Counted from the first letter of the stretch, positions 1 to 7,012 are shown. The stretch: 42,988 bases of DNA from Clostridia bacterium (GCA_017531805.1 JAFXKG010000008.1:1-42988); one strand, 5' to 3'. Notes: generated from the letters alone by a model not told the origin. Program-made: numbers and translations.

Positions 1-1
1 C

Positions 2-172
2 GGTAGGAGTGATCTTGAAAACTGCTGCGACGAGGAAATTAACGTAGATGAAATATCGGTTGGCGGAATCGTGCTTATAAATTACCGAAATTCTCTATTC
101 AAAAAGGACGAAATCAAAACAATCAAAGATTTAACATATTTTGTTGACTCGGAGAACGCTGATGGGAATTAA
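2..172 (+). CDS. C-terminal fragment of an unrecognised protein
   Basis: This is an open reading frame that enters from the left edge and ends at TAA 170-172, leaving 56 residues. The visible tail includes the stretch ISVGGIVLINYRNSLFKKD and is mixed hydrophobic and charged. No domain is recognisable from so short a piece. Its last 11 bases overlap the start of the next gene, so the two are probably translationally coupled and belong to one operon with the ABC transporter. In such operons the upstream gene is often a regulator or sensor, but nothing here proves it. The codons are richer in G and C at third positions than those of the rest of the window. Confidence 0.55.
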   Translation, partial: GRSDLENCCDEEINVDEISVGGIVLINYRNSLFKKDEIKTIKDLTYFVDSENADGN

Positions 173-836
173 AATAACAAATCTTACGAAAAAATACGAT
201 TCGTTTGGCACGGAAATTGTTGCGCTTGGCGGTGTCAATCTTACTTTCAAAGACGGAGAATTAGTTGCTATTATAGGCGAGTCAGGCTCCGGCAAAACCA
301 CGCTCTTAAATCAGCTTTGTGGAATGGACGTGGCTGACAAGGGTGAGATTGTTATTGATGGGATTGATCTGACGAAGCTTTCTTCTGACGAGCTGTGCAA
401 AATGCGACGTAGTAAGATTGGTGTTGTATATCAATTCTACAATCTTATCCCGGAGCTTAACATAAGGGATAATATCACCCTTCCCGTAGAGCTTGACGGT
501 GGCAAGGTTGACGAGGACGAGCTATCGGAGATTTTGAAAACTGTCGGACTGTTTGGCAGAGAACGTGACTTTCCAAGTGCTTTGTCGGGCGGTCAACAAC
601 AAAGAGTAGCAATAGCACGCGCGCTTTATCAAAAGCCTTCTCTTATTCTTGCAGACGAGCCTACCGGCAATCTTGACGAGAAAAACAGCGAGGATATACT
701 CGGACTTCTTTGCAAGTTAAACGAAGAAAAGAAGATCACCGTAATTATTGTTACGCATAGCAAGGTAGTAGCCGACAGAGCCAAGCGCCTCATATCGCTT
801 AAAAACGGACAAGTCATTAGCGACGAGGTAAGATGA
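162..836 (+). CDS. ABC transporter ATP-binding protein, MacB/LolD/BceA type
   Basis: This 224-residue ATPase should power the FtsX-like permease encoded next to it, at the inner face of the membrane. It has a Walker A motif GESGSGKTT (about residues 39-47), a Q-loop region (VVYQFYNL), the signature LSGGQQQRVAIARAL, Walker B LILADEPTGNLD and a switch histidine in VTHS. The size and the GNLD after Walker B are typical of the family that pairs with FtsX-like permeases and moves peptides, lipoproteins or antimicrobial peptides. An earlier ATG at 141 is in frame, but the start at 162 has GGAG at a suitable distance, begins with the usual MGIKITNLTKKY, and overlaps the upstream stop. The permease gene follows after one base. 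The substrate cannot be read from the sequence. Confidence 0.9.
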   Translation: MGIKITNLTKKYDSFGTEIVALGGVNLTFKDGELVAIIGESGSGKTTLLNQLCGMDVADKGEIVIDGIDLTKLSSDELCKMRRSKIGVVYQFYNLIPELNIRDNITLPVELDGGKVDEDELSEILKTVGLFGRERDFPSALSGGQQQRVAIARALYQKPSLILADEPTGNLDEKNSEDILGLLCKLNEEKKITVIIVTHSKVVADRAKRLISLKNGQVISDEVR

Positions 837-837
837 T

Positions 838-1971
838 ATGAAAACTTTGTTCCATATCACCTGTGCAAAGATGATGAAAAGCTTTAAGAAAAGCTTGTTT
901 CAATCCTTTGCCGCCTTCGTTTCTATGTTTGCTATATCCTTCTTTGTGTGCTTCGTCATTTCTCTTGAAGCATTCAGAGCCGCAAATCCGACTTTCGGAC
1001 TTGAAGCCGTAGGTGGAGAAAATATATTAACGATAGAGTCTTTTAGCTCGTTCTTTAAGGAAATTGTATCGGGAATTAGTTTTATAGCAATAGCTATTGT
1101 AATTCTTTCCTTCGTTTCACTATTTATATTTGCGCGTTTGCGAACAGAAGAAAATAAACACTTTTTCGCAACGCTTACGAGTATTGGCGCAACAAGCGGT
1201 CAAAGAAAAGCAATTTCTATTACCGAAACGCTTATTTTATACGGAATACCGATCTTATTAGGTAGCTTTCTTGGAATGCTCCCTTCAAGTATATTTACGG
1301 GTATGGTTGCTCGCATTTTTGTCAGCGACTATACACACTCACCCGTTTCAATGCTAATTCCTGCTTTGCTCTCTGCGCTCGGTATCGTTTTAGTTCTGAT
1401 GTTTACTTATATTCCGAGCGTGCGGAGAAAGAAATCTGTAATTGAAACGGTAAAAGCGCACAACACAAAAGAAGCCGGCGAAATGCACAATTATAGAAAT
1501 TCGTACACGTTCCGTCACATGCCCGTAGAACAACGTATTGCCAAAAAGAGCGTTGCTTATTATAGCAGCACGTATAGAAGAATTACGTTTATGTTTATCT
1601 CTTGCGTGTTGTATCCCGTTTTAGCAGTAATTTTCTTTGTGCTTGTATCGGAAACAAGCGTAACAGATTATACGCCAAATTATGGTGTTGATGCTACTGC
1701 GCTTGTAGGAATATTTGCAGAAAAAATAGCAATATTCGGAGCTTTAGCTTTCCTTGCCTTAACGGCATTTGGAGTCTTGCAAACAATGTATATCATTCAA
1801 GCTCATAACCGGGTTAGGCGTGAAACACTTGCTACATATAAAAGCATTGGTATGACCGACAGCAGTATAAAAAAGGTGCTAAAATACGAGTATATAACTG
1901 CGGTTTTCCACGCGGTCATTTATCTTGTATTCATATTGGTTTTGGCTTTTGTCGGTATCAATAGTTTTTGA
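838..1971 (+). CDS. FtsX-like ABC transporter permease, possibly C-terminally truncated
   Basis: This 377-residue membrane protein is the partner of the preceding ATPase. About seven hydrophobic segments can be seen, near residues 19-43, 73-98, 127-150, 170-190, 249-271, 288-316 and 353-377. Two FtsX-type blocks are suggested: a first with four segments, containing the characteristic ARLRTEENKHFFATLTSIGATSGQRK, and a second with the matching RRETLATYKSIGMTDSSIKK. The second block would be expected to finish with one more membrane segment, but the protein stops right after the seventh. Full-length BceB-type permeases are near 650 residues, so this is a short relative or a truncated copy. GAGGT precedes the ATG. 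A terminator follows at 2032. Confidence 0.8.
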   Translation: MKTLFHITCAKMMKSFKKSLFQSFAAFVSMFAISFFVCFVISLEAFRAANPTFGLEAVGGENILTIESFSSFFKEIVSGISFIAIAIVILSFVSLFIFARLRTEENKHFFATLTSIGATSGQRKAISITETLILYGIPILLGSFLGMLPSSIFTGMVARIFVSDYTHSPVSMLIPALLSALGIVLVLMFTYIPSVRRKKSVIETVKAHNTKEAGEMHNYRNSYTFRHMPVEQRIAKKSVAYYSSTYRRITFMFISCVLYPVLAVIFFVLVSETSVTDYTPNYGVDATALVGIFAEKIAIFGALAFLALTAFGVLQTMYIIQAHNRVRRETLATYKSIGMTDSSIKKVLKYEYITAVFHAVIYLVFILVLAFVGINSF

Positions 1972-2031
1972 AAATATCAATATAACAAAAGCCTGCGACG
2001 GACTATGTACGCACAGACTTAACAAGATCAG

Positions 2032-2063
2032 CGGCAGGCTACAAATCGTAGTCTGCCGTTTTT
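2032..2063 (+). terminator. Rho-independent terminator after the FtsX-like operon
   Basis: An 11-bp stem CGGCAGGCTAC / GTAGTCTGCCG with one G-T pair and a five-base loop is followed by TTTTT. It lies 60 bases after the permease stop. Confidence 0.85.
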
Positions 2064-2204
2064 CTTTCCTTTATCATAATACACGAAAAGCAAAAATCCC
2101 CACTCTATTATATGAGTGAGAAAAAAAGAATATGAGTTACAAATAACTTTACGGACGCCTTCCGACCCCCTTCGATCCGTGAACGTCACAAAAGTTAAGG
2201 AGGA
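2064..2204. other. Non-coding junction segment
   Basis: No credible gene is seen. A small CACTC/GAGTG hairpin lies near 2100. The segment from about 2150 to 2204 takes the place where the 3' half of tRNA-Gly should be, and does not resemble a tRNA. It marks the change from the less AT-rich left block to the AT-rich remainder. Confidence 0.5.
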
Positions 2205-2245
2205 TAGCTTGGAAGGCTAGCGCTCTACCATTGAGCTACACCCGC
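2205..2245 (-). pseudogene. Truncated tRNA-Gly (anticodon TCC), 5' half only
   Basis: On the minus strand the gene begins GCGGGTG and continues through a normal D arm (GCTC/GAGC), an anticodon stem CTAGC and the loop CTTCCAA with anticodon TCC. After GCTA of the 3' anticodon strand the match stops. The variable loop, T arm and acceptor 3' strand CACCCGC are absent, so no functional tRNA can form from this copy. The upstream side is intact, with a promoter and structured leader. The break coincides with a change in base composition, so it is either an insertion or recombination point or an assembly join. Confidence 0.8.
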
Positions 2246-2247
2246 GT

Positions 2248-2520
2248 GATTTAATTTTGCCGTCCATTTATCATTTTGCTACGCAAAATTTCTTTTTTAG
2301 GCAAATCAAATCATTCTATGAAGGACAACCTTAAGAAGTTTTTCCTTCATTGCTTCTTTTCCAAAAGAAGATTCAATTTACCCAACATACCGTACTTATA
2401 TTCTTCCCCATTTCAAACAATTTCTCATGGTAAATTTATAACTTATTTCACTCTAAACATTCGTTGAGAGGAAACATATATTTTAATATATGCACAGCCA
2501 TATTTTTATGCAACGAGTGT
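2248..2520 (-). ncRNA. Structured leader of the tRNA-Gly unit
   Basis: Transcribed from the minus-strand promoter at 2521-2550. It contains a two-hairpin motif (plus coordinates 2318-2370): a CTTCTTTT/AAAAGAAG hairpin followed by ATGAAGGA ... TCCTTCAT. This matches, in opposite orientation, the element at 2690-2741 almost base for base. A second long-range stem pairs 2300-2312 with 2248-2261 and ends two bases before the tRNA 5' end. Whether this is a regulatory RNA or a processing structure is not known. Confidence 0.6.
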
Positions 2521-2550
2521 ATAATAACATAAATTTTATTAGATTGTCAA
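2521..2550 (-). promoter_or_regulatory. Promoter of the tRNA-Gly unit
   Basis: On the minus strand TTGACA (2550-2545) is followed, after 18 bases, by TATTAT (2526-2521), a good vegetative promoter pointing towards the truncated tRNA-Gly. Confidence 0.75.
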
Positions 2551-2611
2551 GGTAATTTTGATAAATTAAAAAGAAGTTTTTAAAAAAATTTTTATTTTTT
2601 TGATAAAAACA

Positions 2612-2640
2612 CTTGTTTTTTTATGTTTTATATTGTATAA
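2612..2640 (+). promoter_or_regulatory. Promoter of the tRNA Lys-Leu-Gln-His operon
   Basis: TTGTTT is followed by a 17-base spacer and a consensus TATAAT ending about base 2640. It points into the long leader and tRNA cluster. Confidence 0.75.
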
Positions 2641-2649
2641 TACAAAAGT

Positions 2650-2817
2650 CGTTAGTGATATAAGGCTAACCAAAACTTTATATAATCCACTTCTTGGAAA
2701 AGAAGTAATGAAGGAAAAACTTCTTAAAGGTTGTCCTTCATAAAACATGAGCAACCGCTCAAAAATGAAGTTTTGAAACTTGTTACAAAACGATTACAAA
2801 GGGCGGGTTGCTCATAT
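2650..2817 (+). ncRNA. Structured leader of the tRNA Lys-Leu-Gln-His operon
   Basis: In order: a GTTAG/CTAAC hairpin (2651-2670); a CTTCTT-GGAA-AAGAAG hairpin with a GNRA-type loop (2690-2705); an ATGAAGGA/TCCTTCAT stem (2708-2715 with 2734-2741) whose 18-base loop holds ACTTCTTAAAGG; then a 10-bp long-range stem ATGAGCAACC (2747-2756) with GGTTGCTCAT (2806-2815), closing two bases before tRNA-Lys. The middle two hairpins recur in the tRNA-Gly leader and, diverged, before tRNA-Gln at 18806. Confidence 0.65.
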
Positions 2818-2893
2818 GGTTCATTAGCTCAGTTGGTAGAGCACATGACTTTTAATCATGGTGTCCCGGGTTCAAGTCCCGGATGAGCCACCA
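2818..2893 (+). tRNA. tRNA-Lys (anticodon TTT), CCA encoded
   Basis: Acceptor GGTTCAT pairs with ATGAGCC, the discriminator is A and CCA is encoded. The anticodon loop is CTTTTAA, giving TTT, inside a CATGA/TCATG stem. All four arms are complete. First gene of a four-tRNA operon. Confidence 0.95.
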
Positions 2894-2936
2894 AAGAAGA
2901 TATCTCTGAAGAATTATTTAAGCGTGTTTTCAACAA

Positions 2937-3019
2937 GCGGATGTGGCGAAATTGGCAGACGCGCTAGACTTAGGATCTAGTGGGTGACCGTGGGGGTTCA
3001 AGTCCCTTCATCCGCACCA
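2937..3019 (+). tRNA. tRNA-Leu (anticodon TAG), CCA encoded
   Basis: Class II tRNA of 83 bases with a long variable arm. The acceptor starts GCGGATG and pairs with the strand before ACCA. The anticodon stem CTAGA/TCTAG encloses the loop CTTAGGA, so it reads CUA. Confidence 0.95.
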
Positions 3020-3050
3020 CTTATTTAAGTCTAATATCTTCTTATTATCA

Positions 3051-3125
3051 AGGGGTATCGCCAAGCGGTAAGGCACAAGACTTTGACTCTTGCACGCGAT
3101 AGTTCGAATCTATCTACCCCTGCCA
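3051..3125 (+). tRNA. tRNA-Gln (anticodon TTG), CCA encoded
   Basis: Acceptor AGGGGTA pairs with TACCCCT, followed by GCCA. The anticodon arm is CAAGA-CTTTGAC-TCTTG, anticodon TTG. It has the Gln-type short D arm region. Nearly the same body as tRNA-Gln(CTG) at 18806. Confidence 0.93.
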
Positions 3126-3338
3126 GAGAACATGTTTCTCAAAGTATTGGTCTTACGCTTGATTTACTTGCGTAAGATTAAATTTTATAAAAGGCAATTT
3201 GTTTGATTTACTGCTCTCCCTCCTTTTGCTTTTTAGCAAATCCTTAAGTAATCAACAAAATTGTACACCCAATAAACCCATTACTTATAATGCAGGGTTA
3301 CTGCACGCATCTATCTTGATAGGTGTCGTGTACATTAT

Positions 3339-3415
3339 GGTGGCCATAGTTCAGTTGGTAGAGCGCCAGATTGTGGTTCTGGTTGTCGTGGGTTCGAGTC
3401 CCTCTGGCCACCCCA
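3339..3415 (+). tRNA. tRNA-His (anticodon GTG), CCA encoded
   Basis: It has the His-specific extra G at -1 (3339) facing C73 (3412), a seven-pair acceptor and the anticodon loop with GTG. The preceding spacer holds an 8-bp TCTTACGC/GCGTAAGA hairpin (about 3150-3180) and a 7-bp stem TGTACAC/GTGTACA (3262-3268 with 3328-3334) that closes just before the tRNA. Confidence 0.95.
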
Positions 3416-3418
3416 CTT

Positions 3419-3446
3419 ACACAACAGCAATGTTGTGTTTTTTATT
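3419..3446 (+). terminator. Terminator of the four-tRNA operon
   Basis: Stem ACACAACA (3419-3426), loop GCAA and TGTTGTGT (3431-3438), followed by a T run. Confidence 0.9.
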
Positions 3447-3519
3447 TTCTTTGAAGGGATAATTAATACTAAAATTTATTTTGTTGATAAGCAAAAAACA
3501 ATCTAATACAGATTAGATA

Positions 3520-3548
3520 TTGACAAAAATTAAAATTTAAATTATAAT
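3520..3548 (+). promoter_or_regulatory. Promoter of the 108-residue protein gene
   Basis: Consensus TTGACA (3520-3525), 17-base spacer and TATAAT (3543-3548). AAGGAG at 3561 then places the ATG at 3572. Confidence 0.9.
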
Positions 3549-3571
3549 ATTGTACATCTTAAGGAGTAAAA

Positions 3572-3898
3572 ATGAAATCAAAACAATTAGCAAACAATTT
3601 TTCAGAATTATCATTTGATTATTTTGGAGAGTCCCTAATTTTAGATTGTGGAGAACCTATATTTAAAGACAGTCTAAATAAAGTATATTGTCAAGCACCA
3701 TCTTTAGAGTCTTTTAAAATATGCTTCAATAAACTAAAAGAACAATACTTAGTTACAATTAATCCGGACCTATTTAAGTCACTTGCAATACAACTTGCTA
3801 AGCGTAGACATTATCCTAAAATTGAAGCGGAAAAATATATAAACAATTGTGTAATGCAAATAAAATCACTTCAAAAAGAAAACTTTTTAAATTTATAA
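3572..3898 (+). CDS. Small protein of unknown function (108 aa)
   Basis: I do not recognise a family. It is a soluble protein without a signal peptide or membrane segment. The first half is acidic and mixed beta-like (SFDYFGESLILDCGEPIF). The second half looks helical and basic, with the repeated pattern KLKEQYL...LAIQLAKRRHYPKIEAEKYINNCVMQIKSLQKEN. It is a single-gene unit, with a perfect consensus promoter, an AAGGAG five bases from the ATG, and a terminator that begins inside its stop codon. The strong signals suggest a well-expressed gene. It sits between a tRNA operon and an SDR gene, which say nothing of its role. Confidence 0.8.
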   Translation: MKSKQLANNFSELSFDYFGESLILDCGEPIFKDSLNKVYCQAPSLESFKICFNKLKEQYLVTINPDLFKSLAIQLAKRRHYPKIEAEKYINNCVMQIKSLQKENFLNL

Positions 3899-3919
3899 GC
3901 AGTGAAACTGCTTTTTTTC
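3898..3919 (+). terminator. Terminator after the 108-residue protein gene
   Basis: AGCAGT-GAA-ACTGCT followed by seven T. The stem starts at the last base of the stop codon. Confidence 0.85.
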
Positions 3920-3961
3920 TTGCTTTAATTACATATAATTTACTTTTATATTTATATATGA

Positions 3962-3967
3962 TAAAAT
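3962..3967 (+). promoter_or_regulatory. -10-like hexamer placed for a leaderless SDR mRNA
   Basis: TAAAAT ends exactly six bases before the ATG at 3974, with a weak TTTACT 17 bases upstream. There is no ribosome binding site, so transcription would start at or next to the A of the ATG. Confidence 0.45.
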
Positions 3968-3973
3968 AATTTT

Positions 3974-4852
3974 ATGAATATAAAAAAATGGATTGAATTA
4001 AATAGTGATGATTTATGTGATAAAACAGCTGTAATTACTGGCGCTACTGGCGGATTAGGCAAACAATTATGCCTGTATCTTGCTGGACTTAATGCAAATT
4101 TGGTGCTTGCTTGTAGAAATCAAAACAAAACTGAAAATTTGATCAAAGAAATAAAATCCTTTTACCCTAATTGTAAAATAGATTATATTGCTTTAGATTT
4201 AGAAAACATGGACAATGTAAAATTGACAGTTGAAAAATTAAAAACAACAAATTTTGATTTTTTGATACACAACTCTGGCATATACAATGTATCAAGAAAA
4301 ACAACTACAAGTGGAATTGATAATATATTCCAAGTAAACTTTGTTGCTCCCTATTATATCACTAAAGAATTGTTGCCACATATGCGACACAACAAAGCAA
4401 AAGTTATTGCTGTTGGTTCTATTGCACATAATTATTCAAAGATTGACGAAAATGACATTGAGTTTAAAACAAGAAAAAAATCAAGCAAGGTATACGGCAA
4501 TAGCAAACGCTTTTTCATGTTTGCTTTATACGAACTTTTTAAAAAAGAAACAAACGCCAAACTTGCAATCGTTCATCCTGGTGTAACACTGACAAATATC
4601 ACAAATCATTATCATAAATCAATAAATTGGTTAGTAAAACTAGGCATGAAAATATTTTTCCCTAACACAAAAAAAGCCACACTTCATTTGTTAAAAGGCG
4701 TGTTTGAAAACAGCAATTATCTTGAGTGGTTTGGTCCAACAATTTTTTCTGTTTGGGGCAAACCTAAAAAACGATTATTAAAAACCACAAGTAAAAAAGA
4801 ATGCGAAAAAATATTTGAAATTGCAGAAAATTATTATAATAAATTAAAATAA
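3974..4852 (+). CDS. SDR-family oxidoreductase
   Basis: A 292-residue NAD(P)-dependent short-chain dehydrogenase/reductase. The nucleotide-binding TGATGGLG lies at residues 22-29, an NSG replaces the usual NNAG near residue 97, a catalytic serine is in AVGSIAHN near 148, and the YGNSK (Y-x3-K) pair lies near residue 173. After PGVTLTNIT the C-terminal region is basic and helical, as in the retinol-dehydrogenase-like branch that acts on lipid or bulky alcohols and ketones. The substrate is not determinable. No Shine-Dalgarno is present, and the ATG sits six bases after a -10-like hexamer. It converges with the murG-like gene, and both end at a shared bidirectional terminator. Confidence 0.88.
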   Translation: MNIKKWIELNSDDLCDKTAVITGATGGLGKQLCLYLAGLNANLVLACRNQNKTENLIKEIKSFYPNCKIDYIALDLENMDNVKLTVEKLKTTNFDFLIHNSGIYNVSRKTTTSGIDNIFQVNFVAPYYITKELLPHMRHNKAKVIAVGSIAHNYSKIDENDIEFKTRKKSSKVYGNSKRFFMFALYELFKKETNAKLAIVHPGVTLTNITNHYHKSINWLVKLGMKIFFPNTKKATLHLLKGVFENSNYLEWFGPTIFSVWGKPKKRLLKTTSKKECEKIFEIAENYYNKLK

Positions 4853-4868
4853 TTAAAAAAATATTAAA

Positions 4869-4895
4869 AAAAAGCGAAAACAATTCGCTTTTTTA
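4869..4895. terminator. Bidirectional terminator between the SDR and murG-like genes
   Basis: AAAAGCGAA (4870-4878) and TTCGCTTTT (4884-4892) form the stem, with A and T runs on both sides, serving the two convergent genes. Confidence 0.85.
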
Positions 4896-5933
4896 CTATT
4901 TTATAGTATTTTTAATAATTTCTAATATTTTATCTTTGCCATTTATTATTTGTATGTTTTTATATTGATTTTGATATTTATTTAAATACAAATTAAAATT
5001 ATTTATAGTCTTCAAAAATAATGTGGGTGTTAATTCTTTTTCTCTTATTATTTTTGCAACACCCTGATTGACATAATAATTTGCATTTTGAAGTTGATCT
5101 CCACGCGAACTACCATTTTCTAAAGGTATCAAAATCATTGGCAGTTTTTTATAAAAACTTTCTGCAGTTACACCGGCCCCACTTCTGCCAATTACAAAGT
5201 CTGCAAGGTTATATAAATTGACCATATCTGCACTTGTTTCCATTACATTATAATTTTCATACGATTTTACTTTTAAATTACCTTTGCCTACAATGTGTAT
5301 AATATTAAAATCATGCAACAAATCATTTAAAATAGGATATATCATATCATTAATTTTTTTACTACCCAAAGAACCACCAACAATCAATATAGTCTTTTTG
5401 TTGTCATCTAGTTTCAACTTTGATACATTTTTTTTGTCACTTAAAAATTGCTTGCTAAAAATAGGCCCTGTGTAAACAATCTTTTTGCTTTTGGTCTCTA
5501 GATTTTTAAAATTTACACACATAGTGTTGCAAATTTTTAATATAATTTTGTTTGCCAACCCAAAAGAAAAATCACTTTCATGTGCTATGAGTGGTATTTT
5601 TAAAAGTCTAGCGGCGATACATACAGGCAAAGACACATATCCACCTTTGCTGAATATAATGTCTGGTTTTATTTTTTTAAGTATTTTTTTTGCTTTTAAT
5701 ATCGAAGAAATCAAAACAAATGGCAACTTTAAGTTTTTTAAAACCTTTCCGCGTACAAGTTTGACGGCAGGTATTGTATAATACTTTGCCACATACTTTT
5801 TAACCTTTTCTTTTTCTACCCCATTAGAGCCTATATAAAAACACTCATATTCGCTTTTAAGTTCATCAATAAGATATAAATTAGGCATAACATGCCCTAG
5901 CGTACCGCCACCCGTAAATACAATCTTTTTCAT
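4896..5933 (-). CDS. murG: MurG-like UDP-GlcNAc: lipid I GlcNAc transferase
   Basis: A 345-residue GT28 family glycosyltransferase. MurG adds GlcNAc from UDP-GlcNAc to lipid I at the inner membrane face to make lipid II. The N-terminal GGGTLGHVMP (residues 8-17) is the first glycine-rich loop. SKGGYVSLPVCIAARLLKIPLIAHESDFSFGLAN is the family block with the acceptor-site HE. The C-terminal half has LIVGGSLGS, the GRSGAGVTAESF nucleotide-binding stretch, and the late GDQLQNA. It stands alone, not in a division and cell wall cluster, so it may be a second, specialised copy. No Shine-Dalgarno is present; TAAAAT on the minus strand (5945-5940) ends six bases before the ATG. Confidence 0.85.
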   Translation of the reverse strand: MKKIVFTGGGTLGHVMPNLYLIDELKSEYECFYIGSNGVEKEKVKKYVAKYYTIPAVKLVRGKVLKNLKLPFVLISSILKAKKILKKIKPDIIFSKGGYVSLPVCIAARLLKIPLIAHESDFSFGLANKIILKICNTMCVNFKNLETKSKKIVYTGPIFSKQFLSDKKNVSKLKLDDNKKTILIVGGSLGSKKINDMIYPILNDLLHDFNIIHIVGKGNLKVKSYENYNVMETSADMVNLYNLADFVIGRSGAGVTAESFYKKLPMILIPLENGSSRGDQLQNANYYVNQGVAKIIREKELTPTLFLKTINNFNLYLNKYQNQYKNIQIINGKDKILEIIKNTIK

Positions 5934-5939
5934 ATGCCT

Positions 5940-5945
5940 ATTTTA
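5940..5945 (-). promoter_or_regulatory. -10-like hexamer placed for a leaderless murG mRNA
   Basis: TAAAAT ends six bases upstream of the ATG on the minus strand. No good -35 is seen at 16-18 bases, so this is the weakest of the four leaderless candidates. Confidence 0.35.
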
Positions 5946-6126
5946 TGCAAAATATTAACCAAATATTAAAGGGTATTAACAAATATTTTAGTATTTTCAA
6001 ATGATATAACAATTATAAATAATCATAAAAAACAATCTTTATTGTTATCAAAAATTATTTTTTCTACAATGATATCTTTCTTATTATAAAGAAATCTAGA
6101 TTAAGTGAGTTTTTTTAAAAAATCTA

Positions 6127-6155
6127 TTGACATATTAAAACTGTTTTGATAAAAT
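6127..6155 (+). promoter_or_regulatory. Promoter of tRNA-Lys(CTT)
   Basis: TTGACA (6127-6132), 17-base spacer and TAAAAT (6150-6155). The tRNA starts 23 bases after the hexamer. Confidence 0.85.
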
Positions 6156-6178
6156 AAATATGTTTTAATTAACATTGT

Positions 6179-6254
6179 GGATCTTTAGCTCAGTTGGTAG
6201 AGCAACTGACTCTTAATCAGTGGGTCCGGGGTTCGAGTCCCCGAAGATCCACCA
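6179..6254 (+). tRNA. tRNA-Lys (anticodon CTT), CCA encoded
   Basis: Acceptor GGATCTT pairs with AAGATCC, the discriminator is A and CCA is encoded. The anticodon loop CTCTTAA gives CTT. A single-gene unit with its own consensus promoter and terminator, and without the long structured leader of the other tRNA units. Confidence 0.95.
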
Positions 6255-6262
6255 TTGGCATT
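6248..6262 (+). repeat. Copy 1 of a 15-bp tRNA-end direct repeat
   Basis: TCCACCATTGGCATT covers the end of the tRNA-Lys acceptor, its discriminator, CCA and eight flanking bases. An identical copy lies at 7013-7027. Confidence 0.85.
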
Positions 6263-6264
6263 GT

Positions 6265-6297
6265 AAAAAGAACCTGAAATTCAGGTTCTTTTTTTGT
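6265..6297 (+). terminator. Terminator of tRNA-Lys(CTT)
   Basis: Stem AGAACCTGA/TCAGGTTCT with A-run and T-run extension, followed by TTTTTTT. Confidence 0.9.
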
Positions 6298-6388
6298 TTC
6301 TATTTAGCCCCAACTTGTTCAAGACAAGCACACGCGGTGCAACCATTTTGCAATTATATCTTAGATTTGATTACAAGTGTATATTTTC

Positions 6389-6913
6389 TTATTTAATTTC
6401 TGTTGCATCTTCAAGAGATAAGGCACTTTTGGCTTTTTGTTCCAAATCTCTATAATATGTGTAAGGACCTTTTGCTTCGGCTTGTGTTTTTAATCTAAAT
6501 TTTTCAATTTTTTCTTCGGCTTCTTCCTTAATTCTTTGTTTATTGTTTTCTGCATGTTTTAAAAGAGATTTTGCATATTCTTCTCCGTGAGAATATATCA
6601 AAAAGTCTATCCAATCTTTTGTATATTCTTTGTCAACATAATTAGTTGATCCACTACCCATAATATTACTCTCATCTTTATATGTTGCAAATTTAAAGTC
6701 GGTAATATGAACTTCTAAACAGCATTCATCACCTCTTTTGTTAATAAACGCCATATAAGCATGTTCAAAAAATCCAAATTTATCAAAGAAATCTTCAATT
6801 CTTGCTTTTCTCTTATTTCCTAAATGTCTATCATACACTTCATAAGTCCATTCTGGATAACCTTTTTGCAATAAAAAATCATGTATGTTTTCTAATGTAT
6901 AAATTGTTTTCAT
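6389..6913 (-). CDS. Protein of unknown function (174 aa)
   Basis: Not recognised. The start used is ATG at 6913 with AAGGAG six bases upstream; an upstream in-frame ATG at 6973 would add 20 residues without a ribosome binding site. The first 100 residues are mixed and aromatic (MKTIYTLENIHDFLLQKGYPEWTYEVYDRH). Residues about 115-165 form a highly charged helix rich in Glu and Lys, likely a coiled coil. No membrane segment is seen. The gene lies alone between two 15-bp copies of a tRNA-Lys end, which hints that this 0.75-kb segment was inserted or duplicated. Confidence 0.75.
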   Translation of the reverse strand: MKTIYTLENIHDFLLQKGYPEWTYEVYDRHLGNKRKARIEDFFDKFGFFEHAYMAFINKRGDECCLEVHITDFKFATYKDESNIMGSGSTNYVDKEYTKDWIDFLIYSHGEEYAKSLLKHAENNKQRIKEEAEEKIEKFRLKTQAEAKGPYTYYRDLEQKAKSALSLEDATEIK

Positions 6914-7012
6914 AACATTCTCCTTAAAAGTATAGAAAGTATAGCATATTTTAATATTTATTACAATACCCAATTAAAAATTTATATAAAGTTCTTTTTA
7001 GACGGCTGAAAC

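Noticed and set aside
2276-2754. Short AT-rich open frames on both strands between the tRNA units
   Set aside because: They cover the inverted leader elements and promoters, have no ribosome binding sites, and read as low-complexity peptides.
2650-2817. T-box riboswitch in the tRNA leaders
   Set aside because: No T-box consensus (AGGGTGG...CCGCG type) and no specifier arrangement; the downstream genes are tRNAs, not synthetases.
3199-3462. 87-residue frame over tRNA-His
   Set aside because: It is an open frame through the tRNA gene and its terminator.
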